A DNA stretch of 45,720 bases. It comes from an uncultured Veillonellaceae bacterium. GTDB taxonomy: Bacteria; Bacillota; Negativicutes; Veillonellales; Megasphaeraceae. Under the pieces are notes generated by a model, which was given only the letters and a program-made list of their open reading frames with translations, had not been told where the DNA came from and made no database searches. Location: positions 1 through 45,720 of the forward strand of contig UREG01000004.1 in assembly GCA_900546795.1 (NCBI GenBank), read 5' to 3'. Numbering within the stretch: position 1 is the stretch's first letter; each line of letters opens with the position of its first letter. The position numbers and the translations under genes were made by a program. Below, one piece after another: positions 1-6,762 of the stretch.

Positions 1-54
1 TATGATGTCAACGTACGAAGCATTATCGCTAGCGATAAACTTCTGTTTACTCAT
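1..54 (-). CDS. N-terminal 18 codons of an unidentified gene (possible threonine aldolase-like PLP enzyme)
   Basis: On the minus strand an ATG at 54-52 opens a frame that stays open to the window edge and begins MSKQKFIASDN. A weak purine-rich site (GAAAGAAG) lies upstream, and a promoter plus attenuator-like leader precede it, so this is probably a real start. The FIASDNAS string resembles the start of low-specificity L-threonine aldolases (F-x-SDN-x-x-x-VHP), but 18 residues are too few to decide. The gene continues outside the window. Confidence 0.4.
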   Translation of the reverse strand, partial: MSKQKFIASDNASYVDII

Positions 55-181
55 AATAGCACTTCTTTCATTCCACAGAAAATAATTGTGAAATGAAAAA
101 AACCGCCTAAAAACGGTTAAGCGGTTTCTTTACAAGTAATATTTAGTGAGGGAAACCGGCTAGCCGAACCGATTGCCTTGT
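55..181 (-). promoter_or_regulatory. Attenuator-like leader (candidate riboswitch) upstream of the left-edge gene
   Basis: The leader RNA, read on the minus strand, shows an outer helix ACAAG/CTTGT (181-177 with 136-132) enclosing a GC-rich stem-loop. It then has a terminator: GCGGTTT (127-121 on plus) pairs with AAACCGC (100-106), followed by a U-run. CGGTTT in the upstream stem (158-153) can also pair with AAACCG (127-122), the first arm of the terminator, so two exclusive folds are possible. That is the usual architecture of a transcription-attenuation riboswitch. The aptamer does not match a class I recognise, and no T-box GGTGG-type motif is visible. Confidence 0.45.
95..127 (-). terminator. 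Intrinsic terminator inside the left-edge leader
   Basis: A seven-base-pair GC-rich stem (AAACCGC/GCGGTTT) with a 14-base loop is followed on the minus strand by seven U residues. It sits between promoter and start codon, so it probably acts as a regulated attenuator. Confidence 0.55.
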
Positions 182-185
182 CTTT

Positions 186-214
186 ATTTTATAGCAGAAT
201 GAGGGTAAAGTCAA
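186..214 (-). promoter_or_regulatory. Promoter of the minus-strand gene at the left edge
   Basis: On the minus strand TTGACT (214-209) and TAAAAT (191-186) are separated by 17 bases, close to the sigma-70/A consensus. It would start a transcript near 180, giving a leader of about 125 nt before the ATG at 54. Confidence 0.6.
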
Positions 215-556
215 ACTATGGTGTGGTTTGGCTTTTTTATTTTGATAGTATTTTCCGCGTTACTGAGCTGGCATCTCTTATAAATAAAAGGAATGAAAAA
301 ATAGACTATTATTCAAATATAATATAATGGCGGCGGATACAGGCAAATCCGTGATCTATATATCGTAAGTCTGTCAGTCACAAGATTTTCAGTAGTTCGT
401 GGGGGACTTTTGGGCAACAATGGAATCGCTTTTAGTGGCATGCTTTTACGTGGAAAAATAGATATAGATACGGTTTTTATCGGATTTTACTACATAAAAA
501 ATTAGTCTCCTGGTACGTGTGAACTGGAGACTGATTATAATATATACCGCTTTATT
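215..556. other. Intergenic stretch without a recognisable gene
   Basis: This is AT-rich sequence between the leftward promoter and a terminator at 606. A small inverted repeat, AGTCTCC (504-510) with GGAGACT (526-532), could fold in RNA. I see no supported ORF. Confidence 0.4.
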
Positions 557-605
557 ATGATAATGAGAGTGTGCCGGAAACATGCCGGCAACACGTCTGA
601 CATAC

Positions 606-633
606 CGCTGATCAGTTATGATCAGCGTTTTTT
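606..633 (+). terminator. Rho-independent terminator
   Basis: A perfect nine-base-pair stem, CGCTGATCA and TGATCAGCG, has a GTTA loop and is followed by six T residues. No plus-strand gene is visible before it in this window, so it may end an unseen small RNA or be the remnant of a lost gene. Confidence 0.7.
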
Positions 634-697
634 ATTTGAGCTGTGTGATAAAAGAAAAAGGAAGAATTCAGATATTCCGGTAGTTCTTTTCCCAGAT

Positions 698-732
698 AAA
701 AAATTAAGGCGCTTGTCTGCAAGACGCGCGCC
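698..732 (-). terminator. Terminator downstream of the abi pseudogene
   Basis: Read on the minus strand, GGCGC..GTCT-loop-AGAC..GCGCC forms a two-part stem (732-708) and is followed by TTAATTTTTT. It lies about 60 bases past the stop of the leftward abi remnant. Confidence 0.55.
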
Positions 733-791
733 ATATAAAACCCAATAGGTTTTGCTAGTAATGACATTCTATCAGGGGGGTGGTAGCTTTG

Positions 792-1736
792 TCAATACAT
801 TTTTCTGAAATGGTAGAAGGATTTGCGGAGAAATACATATGCACTTCGTAAAGTAGCTTGTTGTGTATAATAGGAGCGGTTTTTTCGACATCGATGATTT
901 ATGAGTTGGTTCAGAGCGTTACACCGTGCTGCACGCAAATGTTCGCTTTGTACTACGTTGGCGTATAGCAGTAATAGGCATAGAAAATCATGGATTGGTT
1001 TATTGACGAGATACGTATGCCGAGTTCGCTTACTGATGCCTTGAATTTGTTGAATCTCTTTTTGCAGAAATGGATTTACTCGATTATTTCTGCCAGAGAT
1101 GCTATAGTGTGCTGCTCGCACATCATGGATAAGACAATTATTGTGAGCTGCAGCATTGCGTAAATCACGGACAGGGAATAGAAGGGAAGTGGGAAAGGAT
1201 AGCCGCTTAGGATACAGGGTGTCATAATGTCGTACAAGTTTACACAGCTCCCCAAAAGATACTAATTCGCATAATACCCAGACAGGGTAATCTGGTGAGT
1301 ATTTACTGATCAAGTCCTTACAGTAAGATGTTTTTAAGTGCTCCTTTATTTTTTGGCGATGCTTTCCGCAGAGGTCCCAAGACTGCACGATGTGGACCCA
1401 TCTTCCTCTGGATTGGATTCAATATTTCGCAGCAGCTGTATTCGCAGGGAATGTTCTATGTCTAAACACATGTGTAAAATAAGATAGCGAAGATGATAAT
1501 CGATCGTAGAGAGATCTTTTAGATATGCAAAATCCAAATGCATATACATTCCTGCTTTGCTGCCGGAAACATACTTTTGATAGTTTTTTTCGATACGAGG
1601 CCAGCTTAAAATAATAATTATGCTCTTCTAAAAAATGTTTGGCTTCCTCTTCAGATATGTATTGAAAAGAGATCCCCTTATTTTTCATATGAGATATTAG
1701 TCCATCATTTGTAAGTAAGCACTTATTGTTCTCCAT
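792..1736 (-). pseudogene. Abi_2/AbiD-AbiF-type abortive infection protein, two frameshifts
   Basis: Three overlapping reading pieces together give one Abi_2 (AbiD/AbiF) protein. The N-terminus starts at ATG 1736-1734 with [17 protein letters not shown]. The middle contains [19 protein letters not shown]. The C-terminal piece contains RDLRNAAAHN, whose R-x4-H core is the HEPN RNase-like motif of this family. The first break is at a run of seven T (1584-1590, one base too many); the second is near 1395 (one base too few). The net shift is zero, and removing both restores about 314 codons. Abi proteins stop phage spread by killing or arresting the infected cell. The breaks may be real decay, phase variation at the homopolymer, or sequencing errors; I cannot separate these. 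Confidence 0.75.
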
Positions 1737-1869
1737 AGTATCACTTTTTCTCTCCTTTCTATGAATGTAAAGATAGAACGATAACGGAAAAACGGAATGA
1801 TAAATTAAGTAATCAAGCGGCTGGGCTTGTTGTTCGTTTTGTTTGGCTGCATCTTGCTGAATAAGATAT

Positions 1870-1912
1870 CCCCCATGGGCCAGCGGTATATTGGCTGCTG
1901 ACTCATGGGGGG
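1870..1912 (-). terminator. Long hairpin after modB, possible terminator
   Basis: CCCCATGGGCCAGC and GCTGCTGACTCATGGGG form an interrupted stem around GGTATATTG, starting about 10 bases after the modB stop. T-rich sequence follows on the plus side (TTTGTTTTT) and only a weak U-tract on the minus side, so its direction is uncertain. Confidence 0.4.
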
Positions 1913-1921
1913 GCTTTGTTT

Positions 1922-2569
1922 TTATGCTAGTTTTTTGCTGTTTCGAATCGTATAGAGAAGACAGAAGGTGATGGCGATGATCCACAGGACGTAGGTCAGC
2001 GCCGTGCCGTAGTCTCCTTGTTCTACTGAAAAATAGATAGCCAGCGGCATGGTTTGGGTATAGCCGGGAATGTTGCCGGCTATGAGCATCGTCGCGCCGA
2101 ATTCGCCTAACGCACGGGTAAAGGAGAGGATCACGGCGGTGCAGATGCCTTTTTTGGCCATGGGCAAAGTGATGCGGCGAAAGACGGTCCATTCGCCGGC
2201 GCCTAATAGGCGGGCGGCGTCCTGCGCTGCAGTATCGACACTTTCAATAGCCGTCCGTAATGTCTGATAGTAGAGCGGAAAGGCAATTACCGCTGCTGCC
2301 AGCGCTGCGCCATACGGCGTGAACAGCGGTGATAGCCCCAGTTCTTTTAGGATTGCTCCCGGCAAATAGGTGGGATTGCACAATAGGAGCAGGAAGAAAC
2401 CGGTCACGACAGGCGGCAGGACGAGCGGGAGGGTACAGATCGTATGAATGACCGCTTCTCCCGGAACGCGCCAGCGGTGCAGGATGTAGACGATCAGCGT
2501 TCCCACTAAGATATCCAGAATCAGCGCCGCGGCAGATACCTGGAGGGATAAGAGGATGGGCGATGTCAT
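1922..2569 (-). CDS. modB: Molybdate ABC transporter permease ModB
   Basis: This 215-residue inner-membrane protein forms the channel of a molybdate importer. It has about five to six hydrophobic segments, and the EAA loop that contacts the ATPase is clear at about residues 117-140 (DAARLLGAGEWTVFRRITLP), followed by FTRALGEFGATM, a ModB hallmark. Length matches the family (about 215-230). Its ATG overlaps the end of modA by four bases, so the two are translationally coupled. The expected ATPase gene modC does not follow; a degenerate abi gene lies there instead. The start is firm because it matches the family N-terminus and the overlap. Confidence 0.93.
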   Translation of the reverse strand: MTSPILLSLQVSAAALILDILVGTLIVYILHRWRVPGEAVIHTICTLPLVLPPVVTGFFLLLLCNPTYLPGAILKELGLSPLFTPYGAALAAAVIAFPLYYQTLRTAIESVDTAAQDAARLLGAGEWTVFRRITLPMAKKGICTAVILSFTRALGEFGATMLIAGNIPGYTQTMPLAIYFSVEQGDYGTALTYVLWIIAITFCLLYTIRNSKKLA

Positions 2570-3348
2570 TTTCCTGCCGGTGCAAAACCGTAGGACGAGA
2601 GGATTTTTTGCGCGCCGTCGCTGTTGAGGTAAGCGTAAAAGTCTTCTGCGCCTGCTTTAGCGTTTTTCAGCAGCCCCATTGGATAGATAATCGGCGTGTG
2701 GAGACGGTCAGGAATTTCTTCGACAATGCGTACCTGCGGTTCGATAAGGGCGTCGGTTTTATAGACGAAGCCGAAATCAGCGGAATGCTGGGCAATGTAG
2801 GTGAGAACTGCGCGTACGTCTTTGGCGTAAACGATTTTATCTTGTACGGTGTCCAGGGTATTGCTGTTTTTGAGGACTTCCATGCCGTAGGCTCCGGCAG
2901 GAACGGTTTTCGGCTCCCCGATGGCAATGCGGGAAACGGTCGGCGTCGTGATATCGGTCATGCCCGTGATCGTTGTATTATCTTTCGGAGCGATGGCTAC
3001 GAGGATATTTTTGACATAAGGCTGGCTGGTTTTGATTTTGCCGGCTTTATCCAGTTTGTCCATATGGTTTTGGGACGCAGAAATAAAAATATCTACCGGC
3101 GCATTCTGTTCGATTTGCTGGCGAAGCGTGCCGGAGCCGCCGTAGTTAAAGCGAATCAAATCAGGGGATATATTTTTTTCTTTGCAGTACGCCGCTTTGA
3201 TTTCTTCCAGCGCGTCTTTCATACTGATAGCCGCCGAAACGGTGATGGGCTCGGTCAGCGTTTTCGTTTCTTTTGCCGGTTCAGCCGTACTGCAGCCGCC
3301 CAGCACAACGGTGAACAAGGTGAGAATAGTGAGCAATAAACGGGTCAT
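2566..3348 (-). CDS. modA: Molybdate-binding lipoprotein ModA
   Basis: This is a 260-residue substrate-binding protein for molybdate (possibly tungstate). Residues 1-18 are a lipoprotein signal ending in LGG with the lipid-accepting Cys19. The mature part has ModA landmarks: VSAAISMKDALEEI at about 37-50, NYGGSGTLRQQI at about 68-79, DIFISAS at about 85-91 and a conserved YGMEVL region. It would be anchored on the outer face of the cytoplasmic membrane and deliver the oxyanion to ModB. An AAGGAAGG ribosome site precedes the ATG at 3348. A perfect palindrome, TATAA-4-TTATA (3375-3388), overlaps the likely -10 box (TATAAT, minus strand) and is a candidate operator. Confidence 0.95.
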   Translation of the reverse strand: MTRLLLTILTLFTVVLGGCSTAEPAKETKTLTEPITVSAAISMKDALEEIKAAYCKEKNISPDLIRFNYGGSGTLRQQIEQNAPVDIFISASQNHMDKLDKAGKIKTSQPYVKNILVAIAPKDNTTITGMTDITTPTVSRIAIGEPKTVPAGAYGMEVLKNSNTLDTVQDKIVYAKDVRAVLTYIAQHSADFGFVYKTDALIEPQVRIVEEIPDRLHTPIIYPMGLLKNAKAGAEDFYAYLNSDGAQKILSSYGFAPAGK

Positions 3349-3374
3349 ATAGATACCTTCCTTTCAAAATGCTA

Positions 3375-3388
3375 TATAACTCATTATA
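3375..3388. promoter_or_regulatory. Palindrome over the modA -10 region
   Basis: TATAACTCATTATA is an inverted repeat (TATAA/TTATA arms, four-base spacer). On the minus strand it includes a TATAAT -10 element 27 bases upstream of modA. ModE-type sites in other bacteria are AT-rich dyads, so molybdate repression is possible but unproven. Confidence 0.35.
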
Positions 3389-3433
3389 ATATATGAAAAG
3401 CAAAGGGGGAATAGGGAAAAGGGCGATAAAGTG

Positions 3434-3442
3434 TGCTATAAT
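3434..3442 (+). promoter_or_regulatory. Extended -10 promoter of the CBS-domain gene
   Basis: TGC-TATAAT is a textbook extended -10 element lying 25 bases before the start codon at 3468. No good -35 hexamer is visible, as expected for extended -10 promoters. Confidence 0.5.
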
Positions 3443-3467
3443 AGGAGAAAAATGGTAAAGGAGCGTG

Positions 3468-4844
3468 ATGGATCCCGTGGATTCAGGATCGTTATGGGGT
3501 GAAATCATTATTATTATTGCATTGATATTGGCGAACGGGCTGTTTTCGATGACGGAAATGGCGGTAGTGAGCGCACGGAAGGCGCGGCTGGAAACGATGG
3601 CGGAAAATGGCGATAAAGGGGCGAGAGCTGCTTTGGCGCTGGTAAATGATCCAAGCCAAATGTTTTCGACGATACAGATCGGCATTACGCTGATTGGGCT
3701 GCTGACGGGGATGTACGGCGGTGCGGAGCTGACCGGGCCGATTTCGCAGTATATCCAGCAGGTGCCGGTGCTGGCGCCGTATGCCACGACTCTGAGCATG
3801 GGGCTGATTTTGACAGTGGTTACGTATTTGTCGCTGATTTTAGGCGAATTGGTGCCGAAGCAGCTGGCGATCAGTTTTCCCGAAGCCATATCGGCAGCGG
3901 TGGCAAAGCCGATGCGGGCGTTTTCGGTATTGTGTCTGCCGATTGTCAAGCTCCTGACGGTTTCGACGAGCCTGGTATTGGCGGTTATCGGCGTGAAGAA
4001 GCGGGAAGAGGCGCCGGTGACGGAAGAAGAGATCAAGATGCTGTTGGAGCAGGGCGCGGAATTGGGAACGTTTGAAAAAGAAGAGCCGGAAATGATCGAT
4101 CGGGTATTTAAGATGACGGATCGGGTCGCGGGAGATATCATGACGCCGCGGACGCAGCTGGAATGGCTGGATTTAACGGACGACGAGGAGGCGCTGATGG
4201 AAGCGCTGACGAAAACAACGCATTTTCATTTTCCCGTTGGCCGGGAATCACTCGATGATTTTGCCGGCATGATCAATGTAAGCGATGTGTTTGCTTCTTA
4301 TTATGCGAACCAAAAAGAACAGCGGGGTCAGACGATTCATGAAATCATCGAGGCGGAAATGCAGACGCCGCTGTATATTCCGGAATCTATGGGGGTCATG
4401 AAGGTGGTGCAGAGCCTGCGGAGCGAAGGCATGCATGAAGCGGTGGTGCTCGATGAATACGGCGGAATCAGCGGGTTATTGACCGTTCATGATATTTTGG
4501 AAGAGCTGGTCGGCATCATGCCCGATGGGGAAGAGGAGATCCAAGAAGAAGAAAACCGCATTATCCAGCGGTCGGAGAATTCGTTTTTGGTGGAAGGGCT
4601 CCTGCCTATTGAAGAGTTTCGCGAGTATTTTTCGATAGAAGAAAAGCTGCCCAGCGAAGACGAGGATTTGTATAAAACGCTTGCCGGATTCGTAACGTTT
4701 TGTTTCGGAAGGATACCGAAAGAAACGGAATCCTGTACATGGAAGAATTTTACGTTTGAAGTAATGGATATTGATAATGTCCGAATTGATAAAATACTGG
4801 TTACGGTGCAGCCGCTGCCGGAAGCGGACGGGAAAGAAGAATAG
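3468..4844 (+). CDS. CorC/HlyC-type CNNM membrane protein with CBS pair
   Basis: This 458-residue protein is of the hemolysin C/CorC (UPF0053) family, whose members are linked to Mg2+/Co2+ or polyamine export and resistance. An N-terminal DUF21/CNNM domain with about four membrane segments (residues ~8-190) contains ANGLFSMTEMAVVSAR and LVPKQLA. A CBS pair follows (~205-335; DRVFKMTDRVAGDIMTPR and DEYGGISGLLTVHDILEELVG), then a C-terminal CorC_HlyC domain (~355-445). The ATG at 3468 sits four bases after AAAGGAG; a GTG three bases earlier is the alternative. It is monocistronic, with its own promoter and terminator. The next unit is a magnesium riboswitch, which fits a Mg2+ theme, though the two are separately transcribed. 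Confidence 0.92.
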   Translation: MDPVDSGSLWGEIIIIIALILANGLFSMTEMAVVSARKARLETMAENGDKGARAALALVNDPSQMFSTIQIGITLIGLLTGMYGGAELTGPISQYIQQVPVLAPYATTLSMGLILTVVTYLSLILGELVPKQLAISFPEAISAAVAKPMRAFSVLCLPIVKLLTVSTSLVLAVIGVKKREEAPVTEEEIKMLLEQGAELGTFEKEEPEMIDRVFKMTDRVAGDIMTPRTQLEWLDLTDDEEALMEALTKTTHFHFPVGRESLDDFAGMINVSDVFASYYANQKEQRGQTIHEIIEAEMQTPLYIPESMGVMKVVQSLRSEGMHEAVVLDEYGGISGLLTVHDILEELVGIMPDGEEEIQEEENRIIQRSENSFLVEGLLPIEEFREYFSIEEKLPSEDEDLYKTLAGFVTFCFGRIPKETESCTWKNFTFEVMDIDNVRIDKILVTVQPLPEADGKEE

Positions 4845-4851
4845 AGAGGAA

Positions 4852-4876
4852 AGGGCCTGCGGTGCAGGCTCTTTTT
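4852..4876 (+). terminator. Terminator of the CBS-domain gene
   Basis: A nine-base-pair stem (AGGGCCTGC with GCAGGCTCT, one G-U pair) with a GGT loop runs into five T residues directly after the stop codon. Confidence 0.8.
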
Positions 4877-4936
4877 GCATATGCAGAGAGAAGATGAGCG
4901 ATTTGTCAAACCGGTATGGCCGTAAAGGAAAATATA

Positions 4937-4964
4937 TTGACAAATAGGGCGGCGAGGGTATATT
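4937..4964 (+). promoter_or_regulatory. Promoter of the M-box transcript
   Basis: TTGACA (4937-4942) and TATATT (4959-4964) are spaced by 16 bases, predicting a start near 4971, just upstream of the riboswitch. Confidence 0.75.
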
Positions 4965-4984
4965 CTGAATATGGTAGAAAAGTA

Positions 4985-5138
4985 ATACTTGACCGGTAAG
5001 TGAGGTTACTGCAAGGATATAGGCTGCTGCCGCGAAGAGATGGAGACATTTCCAGTCGGTTTGAGCAGGGCATATCGTCGAAGGTATGCCATAACGCAGC
5101 TCCAACGCCTTGCAGAGCTAAAGCTCAAACGGGGAAAT
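4985..5138 (+). ncRNA. M-box (ykoK leader) magnesium riboswitch
   Basis: The leader carries M-box signatures in the right order: GTGAGGTTACTGCAAGGATAT, then GGCTGCTGCCGC, a GACATTTCCAGTC segment, GGTATGCCATAACGCAGCT, and the 3' CAGAGCTAAAGCTCAAACG. These match the conserved cores of the ykoK aptamer, which binds several Mg2+ ions and, when bound, favours a downstream terminator. A terminator begins about 10 bases later. M-boxes usually control mgtE, corA or mgtA; here two micro-ORFs and a truncated P-type ATPase follow. Recognition is by eye; a covariance-model search (Rfam ykoK) would settle it. Confidence 0.85.
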
Positions 5139-5148
5139 GAATGAGAGG

Positions 5149-5190
5149 ATTCCTGTCCCTGTTTTTAGGTGCAGGAATATTTTTATTTTA
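5149..5190 (+). terminator. Expression-platform terminator of the M-box
   Basis: ATTCCTG (5149-5155) pairs with CAGGAAT (5172-5178), followed by an A and a T-rich tract. Placed between aptamer and first start codon, it is the likely Mg2+-responsive terminator. Confidence 0.7.
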
Positions 5191-5204
5191 GGAGGTGAGA
5201 CGGC

Positions 5205-5297
5205 ATGGACGGTCACGAGACAATGAAACGGCATAAGAATAAAGCGGTACGTTTCCTTGAGCGCGGCTGGCATGGCCGGACTCACGGTTTTGTTTAA
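5205..5297 (+). CDS. Mg-regulated micro-ORF 1 (30 aa, basic)
   Basis: A strong ribosome site GGAGGTGA lies seven to eight bases before an ATG that opens a 30-codon frame starting MDGHETMKRHKNK and ending in TAA. The product is rich in Lys, Arg and His and has no membrane segment. It is the first frame after the M-box terminator and is itself followed by a strong terminator at 5320. It could be a small regulatory protein, a leader peptide, or a fortuitous frame. The strong ribosome site, and its near-copy before the next micro-ORF, argue for translation. I do not recognise the protein. Confidence 0.5.
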   Translation: MDGHETMKRHKNKAVRFLERGWHGRTHGFV

Positions 5298-5319
5298 GTT
5301 GGCAAAAATAGGCGAACGG

Positions 5320-5350
5320 ACTGCTTTTACTTTGGTGAAAGCAGTTTTTT
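5320..5350 (+). terminator. Second terminator, between the two micro-ORFs
   Basis: An 11-base-pair stem (ACTGCTTTTAC with GTGAAAGCAGT, one G-U) with a TTTG loop leads into six T residues. It would truncate most M-box transcripts after micro-ORF 1, giving a short RNA carrying only the riboswitch and that peptide. Confidence 0.8.
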
Positions 5351-5393
5351 ATTTATATCCCGCAGCAGGGATGGACACGAGGAGGTGACAGAC

Positions 5394-5480
5394 ATGGACG
5401 GAAGCAGTGCCGGGCCCGGCAGGCAACGAACATACCGCATGGCAGCAGGGACGCAGTGTCTGTGTCTGTCTGCCTGCTGA
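5394..5480 (+). CDS. Mg-regulated micro-ORF 2 (28 aa)
   Basis: The frame starts MDGSSAGPGRQRTYRM and ends with a Cys-containing tail (QCLCLSAC). Its start context GGAGGTGACAGACATGGACGG closely repeats that of micro-ORF 1 (GGAGGTGAGACGGCATGGACGG). The shared MDG start and ribosome site suggest tandem duplication of a translation-initiation module. There is no recognised family. It may be translated with the downstream gene or serve as a leader. Confidence 0.4.
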   Translation: MDGSSAGPGRQRTYRMAAGTQCLCLSAC

Positions 5481-5539
5481 GCAGTGTATAGGTTGACTGC
5501 CTCTTTTCAGGAATGCATAGGAAAAGGAGGTAAGAACCG

Positions 5540-6628
5540 ATGGGAAAAATGGATCGGGCTGTCCGTTCGTTCCGCATGGAAGGAGCGGTGCACAGCCAAA
5601 AAACACAGGAGCGGCTCCGGGTAGGGGCAGCGGTGCCGATGGAAGCAGTATACCGCAGCCTGGGTACGGGGCTTGCCGGACTTACGGAAGAGCAGGCGCG
5701 CGTAAACCGGGAAAGTTACGGTGCTAACGAAGCGTACGCAGTTCCGTATGTATCGGTAAAAGAAGAGGGAAAAGCGGCGGTAAAAGAGCCGCTCGCAGTA
5801 ATTTTATTTATTTTGTTTTTGATTTGCCTGGCGGCGGATATTATTACGCCGTTATGGATAGGATCGGCCGCTCCGCTGCATGGCGGGACAACGGTCATTA
5901 CGGCGGTATTGGGAGGTCTCGTACTGATGGAACGGATTGCGGCGGCGCAGGAAGCGCGCCGGCAGGAACGGATCTATGAGGGACTGCGGCCGCAGACTTG
6001 TTTGGTCGTGCGCGGCGGAGAAGAAAAGGAGATCGCGGCGGCGGAATTGGTCGTCGGCGATCGCATCATTCTGCGGGCCGGGGAGATATTGACGGCAGAC
6101 GTACGGCTGGATCGGGCAGAGGGCGCTGCGGTGCGGCAGGAAATGAAAAACGGCTGCTGCCGGATCGTACGCAAGGCCGTGCGGGAAAGACAGGCCGGCG
6201 GCGACGTTGCGGAGATGGACAATTTGGTATTGGCCGGAAGCGAATGGATTGCCGGCAAGGCGGAAGGCATTGTCTTGGCAGTCGGCGCGAAAACGGTATA
6301 TGGCAATCGGGTGCAGCCGATTGCGGCATGGGAAGCAGACGGGCCGGAAGCGGCGGAGACGATCGGTCTTGCAGCGGCAGGCGCTGCATTGGGTATGCGG
6401 TGCAAACGGGCATATTGCCGGGCGGTGGCGGCAGGTCTGACAGAGACGGGAGTTCTTGCGGCGGACAAGGTGATCCGCCGGCAGATATTCTGCGCTAAAG
6501 TCCGCGATACGGAACCCATCACAGAATATAAAGGCGGCAGCTGCACGGCTCCGGTATGGCGGGGCGGAAGCATAGCGCCGGCTGAGCCGGAGGAGGAAGA
6601 ACCTCCGGGGCAGAGAAATAAGGTGTAA
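5540..6628 (+). CDS. Truncated P-type ATPase-like protein without catalytic domains
   Basis: This intact 362-codon frame has an AAAGGAGG site before the ATG. Residues ~40-70 match the cation-ATPase N-terminal domain (GLTEEQARVNRESYGANEA). Residues ~80-135 form the first two membrane segments, and ~145-255 resemble the actuator domain (VVGDRIILRAGEILTADVRL, later LAGSEWIAGKAEGIVLAVGAKT with G near YGNRV). The TGES loop is replaced by QEMKNG. There is no DKTGT phosphorylation site, only ADKVIRR at about 312-318, and no nucleotide-binding domain or later helices; an acidic Pro-rich tail ends it. Full-length MgtA-type pumps have about 850-900 residues. It cannot pump by the known mechanism. It is either a decayed MgtA-like gene that kept its frame or a repurposed membrane protein under M-box control. 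Confidence 0.7.
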   Translation: MGKMDRAVRSFRMEGAVHSQKTQERLRVGAAVPMEAVYRSLGTGLAGLTEEQARVNRESYGANEAYAVPYVSVKEEGKAAVKEPLAVILFILFLICLAADIITPLWIGSAAPLHGGTTVITAVLGGLVLMERIAAAQEARRQERIYEGLRPQTCLVVRGGEEKEIAAAELVVGDRIILRAGEILTADVRLDRAEGAAVRQEMKNGCCRIVRKAVRERQAGGDVAEMDNLVLAGSEWIAGKAEGIVLAVGAKTVYGNRVQPIAAWEADGPEAAETIGLAAAGAALGMRCKRAYCRAVAAGLTETGVLAADKVIRRQIFCAKVRDTEPITEYKGGSCTAPVWRGGSIAPAEPEEEEPPGQRNKV

Positions 6629-6636
6629 AGGACGAG

Positions 6637-6663
6637 GAGACGCGGCAGCGCGTCTCTTTTTTA
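6637..6663 (+). terminator. Terminator after the P-type ATPase-like gene
   Basis: A perfect eight-base-pair stem GAGACGCG/CGCGTCTC with loop GCAG is followed by seven T residues, closing the M-box unit. Confidence 0.85.
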
Positions 6664-6762
6664 TTCGTCTTTTTCGATATAGAAGGATAAATAAGGGGGA
6701 AAATAGAAATTTTTTAGTATGTATGTTTGATTGGAACGGAACGTGTAGAAAGGATGATCAGC

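Noticed and set aside
55..181. T-box or other named riboswitch class for the left-edge leader
   Set aside because: The T-box GGTGG core and the conserved cores of common aptamers (TPP, SAM-I, cobalamin, FMN, glycine) were not found, so only an unclassified attenuator is reported.
557..748. 63-codon frame on the plus strand
   Set aside because: It runs straight through a strong terminator (606-633) and has no ribosome site or similarity.
3281..4141. 286-codon minus-strand frame over the CBS-domain gene
   Set aside because: It overlaps a gene with clear CNNM and CBS domains and the modA start; no family features.
5998..6498. 166-codon Arg/Gly-rich frame inside the P-type ATPase-like gene
   Set aside because: Alternative frame of a GC-rich coding region; extreme Arg/Gly content and no ribosome site.
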